This document shows, in pieces, positions 5,879 through 8,243 of a DNA stretch of 8,243 nucleotides. Positions within the stretch are counted from its first letter, which is position 1; each line of letters opens with the position of its first letter. The DNA is from an uncultured Candidatus Melainabacteria bacterium. GTDB lineage: Bacteria; Cyanobacteriota; Vampirovibrionia; Gastranaerophilales; Gastranaerophilaceae. The translations under genes and the position numbers were made by a program. The notes beneath the pieces are model-generated. The model ran no database searches, was not told the origin of the DNA, and saw only the letters and a program-made list of their open reading frames with translations. The stretch covers positions 1-8,243 of the forward strand of contig CAKUVB010000073.1 in the NCBI GenBank assembly GCA_934693215.1. Direction: 5' to 3'.

Positions 5879-6781
5879 TTAACCAACCATTGGACCACCA
5901 TATTTTAGATAAATACATTCTATTTCTTTTGGTATAGATTTTCCTTGTAGTTTTAAACTAAACACCTCTGCTATAAATTCCGCAGGGGAGTTCAATGCAT
6001 ATATACTTCCATCTTCCCTGGTATATCCAACACTATCAAAAAATTCTTTAACTACTTTATTATTTTTTGTTTCAGATATAAATTCTTCTGTAAAATGCTT
6101 ATCACCTATTCCTTTTGCTTCTAATTTTTTTAATTCACTCATTTTGTCATAATCTTTACAAGTCACATGATGGTTTCCATGGCCCAATTCATGGAAAATT
6201 TCTTTAAACGGTGAAAGTCCTTTATCTGCGAATCTACTGTTTTCAAACATTGCTTTCATGTAATAATCTTTAACAGACATACCATTTTTTTTAGCTATAG
6301 CACCCATTTTATAAGCCATAGGCGATATTATAAGATCATCTGGTTTATTAGGATAAGTTCGCCAAGCAAAAAAGCCATGAGTATTATCAACAAAAACTGA
6401 TTTTGGCATAACAGATTTGCCTTTAGTTGCGTTATTTACCTGTACAAGAGCTTCATTGATATAGTTTATCATATCTATATCATCAAATTTTATATTTACA
6501 CCAAGATTATCTTTAGCAAACTGTTTAGCTTCTTTTACTGTTGTTGCAGGTTTAAAATCAATATGTTCAGCAAGTTGTTTTGCTTGAGAGAATTTACCCT
6601 TTGCTAACAAAACTCCTATTGTTATAGCTCCAACAGCAGCTGCACCTATCCCAACTTTTGCACTTGTAGATAAACCCTTTGATTCAACAGATTGTGTAGT
6701 TTGAGTTTGAGGTGTCGTAACTGTTGAATTATTTTGTACATGTACATTGGTTTTGATTGGTGTAAACGTACTAATTGGCAT
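5879..6781 (-). CDS. Membrane-anchored putative zinc metallopeptidase (HELGH)
   Basis: This 300-aa protein is not one I can name. Residues 1-40 are rich in Thr, Gln, Ser and Asn with no charged-then-hydrophobic signal at the very start. A Gly/Ala-rich transmembrane helix follows at 43-60 (VGIGAAAVGAITIGVLLA), then a globular domain. That domain contains FHELGHG, with H197, E198 and H201 forming an HExxH zinc site, and downstream SPAEFIAEVF, where E268 or E272 could be the third zinc ligand. HExxH with a later E-(F)-x-AE-(A/V)F pattern is seen in gluzincin-like peptidases, including those of the anthrax lethal factor (ATLF) type; the relation is inference. The ATG at 6781 is preceded by AGGGAAG. 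It stands alone on the minus strand, facing the flagellar genes, with a hairpin-repeat region behind it. It may be a surface or contact-dependent effector, but substrate and orientation are unknown. Confidence 0.8.
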   Translation of the reverse strand: MPISTFTPIKTNVHVQNNSTVTTPQTQTTQSVESKGLSTSAKVGIGAAAVGAITIGVLLAKGKFSQAKQLAEHIDFKPATTVKEAKQFAKDNLGVNIKFDDIDMINYINEALVQVNNATKGKSVMPKSVFVDNTHGFFAWRTYPNKPDDLIISPMAYKMGAIAKKNGMSVKDYYMKAMFENSRFADKGLSPFKEIFHELGHGNHHVTCKDYDKMSELKKLEAKGIGDKHFTEEFISETKNNKVVKEFFDSVGYTREDGSIYALNSPAEFIAEVFSLKLQGKSIPKEIECIYLKYGGPMVG

Positions 6782-6935
6782 AACTTAACTTCCCTAAATT
6801 TGTTATATATTTATATAAACAATTCTAAGAATATAAAATTGCCCCGTCCCGTCATATCATATAGCATTTTGTTACAATGTTTTTAAATTCTTCAGTACCA
6901 TTTGACAATTTATGACAAAGAATCTCTAAAATAAT

Positions 6936-7023
6936 GTCATTCAGAGGGTACAAAGTACCCGAAGAATCTCATACAAAACACAAAACACTTAGTAGAGATA
7001 TTTCGCTATCGCTCAATATGACG
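6936..7023 (+). repeat. Hairpin repeat copy A (88 bp imperfect palindrome)
   Basis: The left arm starts GTCATTCAGAG and ends CGAAGAATCTC. The right arm runs from GAGATATTTCG to CTCAATATGACG and pairs imperfectly with the left (about 8 of 11 outer and 9 of 11 inner positions). Inside the left arm is a perfect small hairpin GGGTAC-AAA-GTACCC (6946-6960). It is a direct repeat of copy C, with a longer centre. The structure resembles REP/BIME-like or non-autonomous mobile palindromes; no transposase is nearby. Confidence 0.75.
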
Positions 7024-7071
7024 GATATATTTTATCAGACACAGCCTGTTATTATTAAAACATCAAACTGA

Positions 7072-7098
7072 CAGATTCCGTATCAAGTACGGAATGAC
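7072..7098 (-). repeat. Hairpin repeat unit B (single arm, opposite orientation)
   Basis: The core ATTCCGTA-TCAAG-TACGGAAT (7075-7095) is a perfect 8-bp stem with a 5-nt loop. Read on the minus strand it begins GTCATTC and ends GAATCTG. That is the same frame as the left arms of copies A and C (GTCATTC ... GAATCTC) with a different hairpin in the middle. It lies between the two longer copies and is inverted relative to them. Confidence 0.65.
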
Positions 7099-7108
7099 TA
7101 ATTCAGCA

Positions 7109-7182
7109 GTCATTCAGAGGCTTTAGCCGAAGAATCTCTTTCAAGCCTTGTTAGAGATCTTTCGCTTATGCTCAAGATGACG
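7109..7182 (+). repeat. Hairpin repeat copy C (74 bp imperfect palindrome)
   Basis: It starts GTCATTCAGAGG and continues to CGAAGAATCTC. After a short centre the right arm runs from TTAGAGATCTTTCGCT to GCTCAAGATGACG, paralleling copy A throughout. The inner hairpin is GGCT-TT-AGCC (7119-7128), differing in sequence from copy A but still fully paired. The centre is shorter than that of copy A, which accounts for most of the length difference. Confidence 0.75.
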
Positions 7183-7231
7183 CTTACGCATTTTTCTTCA
7201 CTCCCCCTACCCCCTCTAAATTATCTATACA

Positions 7232-7269
7232 AAAAAGTAGCTCTTATCAAAAGATAAAAGCTACTTTTT
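7232..7269 (-). terminator. Rho-independent terminator of the rpsL-rpsG operon
   Basis: Two 17-nt arms (7232-7248 and 7253-7269) flank an AAAA loop, 22 nt beyond the rpsG stop. In the minus-strand transcript every position pairs, including one G-U pair (7243 with 7258), and the stem ends in a U run. On the plus strand the same position would be a C-A mismatch. The hairpin is therefore best suited to the ribosomal transcript, though it might also stop plus-strand readthrough. Confidence 0.9.
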
Positions 7270-7291
7270 AAATTTATAAAATACTTAAAAA

Positions 7292-7762
7292 TTAGTATCT
7301 ATAATGAGCGAAAGCTTTGTTAGCTTCAGCCATTTTGTGAGTGTCTTCACGTTTTTTACATGCAGCACCAGCACCATTTGATGCGTCCATCAATTCATTT
7401 GTTAATTTATCGATGAATGATTTTCCTCCTCTGTTCTTAGCAGCAGCAATTAGCCAAGAAGATGCAAGAGCAAATCCTCTATCAGCTTTTACTTCGATTG
7501 GAACTTGGTATGTTGAACCACCAATACGTCTTGCTTTTACTTCCAACAAAGGTGTAGCATTTGATAATGCTTTTTGGAATACTTCAATTGGGTTGTCATT
7601 AGCTCTTTCTTCAATACGTTTCATTGTTGCGTAGAAGATTTTTTCTGCTAATGATTTTTTACCACGACGCATAATTCTGTTGATGAATTTTGAAATATCA
7701 ACATTATTATAAATTGGATCTGGAGCCGGGATTCTTCTTTCTGGTTTAGAACGTCTTGACAT
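7292..7762 (-). CDS. rpsG: 30S ribosomal protein S7
   Basis: S7 binds the 3' major domain of 16S rRNA, starts assembly of the small-subunit head and contacts the exit-site tRNA. At 156 aa it has the bacterial length. The family signature DPIYNNVDISKFINRIMRRG (15-34) is intact. VKARRIGGSTYQVPIEV, KREDTHKMAEANKAFAHYRY and the C-terminal HYRY are all present and are close to cyanobacterial S7. The start ATG at 7762 overlaps the rpsL stop by one base (TAATG). The strong AGGGAGGT ribosome site lies within the last rpsL codons, so the long S12-S7 spacer used for S7 autoregulation in E. coli is absent. The transcript ends at a strong terminator 22 nt downstream, so fusA and tuf do not follow immediately as in many str operons. 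Confidence 0.98.
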   Translation of the reverse strand: MSRRSKPERRIPAPDPIYNNVDISKFINRIMRRGKKSLAEKIFYATMKRIEERANDNPIEVFQKALSNATPLLEVKARRIGGSTYQVPIEVKADRGFALASSWLIAAAKNRGGKSFIDKLTNELMDASNGAGAACKKREDTHKMAEANKAFAHYRY

Positions 7763-8139
7763 TATTTCTTACCTCCCTTTTTAGCTCCGTATTTAGAACG
7801 GCTTTGAGCTCTGTTTGCAACACCTGCAGTATCTAAAGTACCACGAACGATGTGATATCTAACACCTGGAAGGTCTTTTACCCTTCCACCTCTGATAAGA
7901 ACAACACTGTGTTCTTGAAGGTTGTGACCGATACCCGGAATGTATGATGTAACTTCAAACCCGTTAGTAAGTCTTACTCTGGCAACTTTTCTAAGTGCTG
8001 AGTTTGGTTTTTTAGGGGTTGTTGTATAAACCCTTGTACATACTCCACGTCTTTGAGGACAATTCATCAAAGCTGGAGATTTTGTTTTGTCTTTTAGCTT
8101 TTTACGTTCTTGACGTACAAGCTGATTCATAGTAGGCAT
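7762..8139 (-). CDS. rpsL: 30S ribosomal protein S12
   Basis: S12 sits at the decoding centre of the small subunit and controls translational accuracy. The 125-aa protein contains VYTTTPKKPNSALRK (37-51) and GGRVKDLPGVRYH (84 onward). K43 and K88 are the wild-type residues at the positions where streptomycin-resistance changes occur, so the sequence predicts a sensitive S12. D89 is the residue that is methylthiolated by RimO in E. coli. The stretch KTKSPALMNCPQRRGVCTRV is much like that of cyanobacteria. The ATG at 8139 has GGAGAT upstream (AAGGAGATAGGTAATG). It is the first visible gene of the operon and is coupled to rpsG. The upstream 104 nt hold two small inverted repeats (8196-8206 and 8211-8224) but no promoter that I can assign with confidence. 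Confidence 0.98.
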   Translation of the reverse strand: MPTMNQLVRQERKKLKDKTKSPALMNCPQRRGVCTRVYTTTPKKPNSALRKVARVRLTNGFEVTSYIPGIGHNLQEHSVVLIRGGRVKDLPGVRYHIVRGTLDTAGVANRAQSRSKYGAKKGGKK

Positions 8140-8243
8140 TACCTATCTCCTTTTAATTTTGTTTGTATAACTATCTTGAGCCGTCAAATCCAGCACGAAA
8201 ATTTCGACTAAGATACTTCTATCTAACTACAACCATATATGAA

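Larger units (their letters stand above)
6782..7291. other. 510-bp non-coding stretch with hairpin repeats and a terminator
   Basis: No credible gene is present. The first 60 bp hold the AT-rich leader of the peptidase gene; no clear promoter could be assigned. From about 6841 (GCCCCGTCCCGTCAT) the composition becomes less AT-rich, and three hairpin repeat units follow to 7182. A partial remnant may lie at 6912-6926 (ATGACAAAGAATCTC). A C-rich tract (CCCCCTACCCCC, 7203-7214) has only two G runs on the other strand, too few for a G-quadruplex by itself. The stretch ends with the rpsL-rpsG terminator. Confidence 0.75.

Noticed and set aside
6934..7068. Open frame of about 44 codons starting ATGTCATTC in the repeat region
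   Set aside because: It is composed almost entirely of hairpin repeat copy A, has no convincing ribosome site and yields a low-information peptide.
6936..7182. Possible CRISPR array
   Set aside because: Only two long copies and one inverted short unit, with unequal lengths, internal palindromes and no regular spacers; no cas genes nearby.
7203..7214. G-quadruplex on the minus strand
   Set aside because: Only two runs of five G are present; an intramolecular quadruplex normally needs four runs of at least two or three G, and the pattern here is not convincing.
7341..7634. 97-aa plus-strand open frame within rpsG
   Set aside because: Antisense shadow of a highly conserved ribosomal protein gene.
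8196..8224. Small inverted repeats upstream of rpsL (CGAAA-A-TTTCG and AGATA-CTTC-TATCT) as an attenuator or ribosomal protein binding site
   Set aside because: Stems of 5 bp in AT-rich DNA are expected by chance, there is no T run, and the full leader lies partly outside the window.

Overview
The window is AT-rich, densely packed bacterial chromosome. The S12 and S7 proteins resemble cyanobacterial ones: S12 carries KTKSPALMNCPQRRG and the RVRLTNGFEVTSYIPGIGHN stretch, and S7 ends ANKAFAHYRY. Photosynthetic cyanobacteria lack flagella, but this window has a FlaG-FliS-FliT-like cassette. Together with the low GC and the decarboxylase genes, this points to a non-photosynthetic, flagellated relative of Cyanobacteria (the Melainabacteria/Vampirovibrionia group, possibly Gastranaerophilales). 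The taxonomic call is inference from protein resemblance, not from a search.

Layout. From 1 to 3042, on the minus strand and read right to left, lies an apparent operon aroQ - birA - oadG-like - oadA/pycB-like. The last gene runs off the left edge before its biotin-carrying segment. The biotin ligase therefore sits directly upstream of the biotin enzyme it probably charges, and the small OadG-like membrane subunit suggests a membrane-bound, possibly sodium-pumping decarboxylase. folE2 (3105-3905, plus) diverges from aroQ across 62 bp that hold a perfectly symmetric 14-bp palindrome with a -10-like hexamer on each strand.

An uncharacterised helical protein (3915-4541, minus) converges on folE2. 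It diverges from the flagellar cassette flaG-like / fliS / fliT-like (4618-5870, plus) across a second intergenic region with back-to-back TATAAT boxes. Convergent to the flagellar genes is a 300-aa membrane-anchored putative zinc metallopeptidase (5879-6781, minus) with an HELGH motif.

The only gene-free stretch over 300 bp (6782-7291) contains three hairpin-forming repeat units built on GTCATTC-[variable hairpin]-GAATCT, two of them duplicated inside larger imperfect palindromes, followed by the terminator of the ribosomal operon. From 7292 to 8139 (minus) are rpsL and rpsG. rpsG is followed by the terminator rather than by fusA/tuf.

Most of the window is ordinary housekeeping and motility DNA. 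The best candidates for something less described are the metallopeptidase, the 208-aa protein, the modular hairpin repeats and the two symmetric divergent promoter regions. I do not see a defence system, CRISPR array, prophage or insertion sequence.
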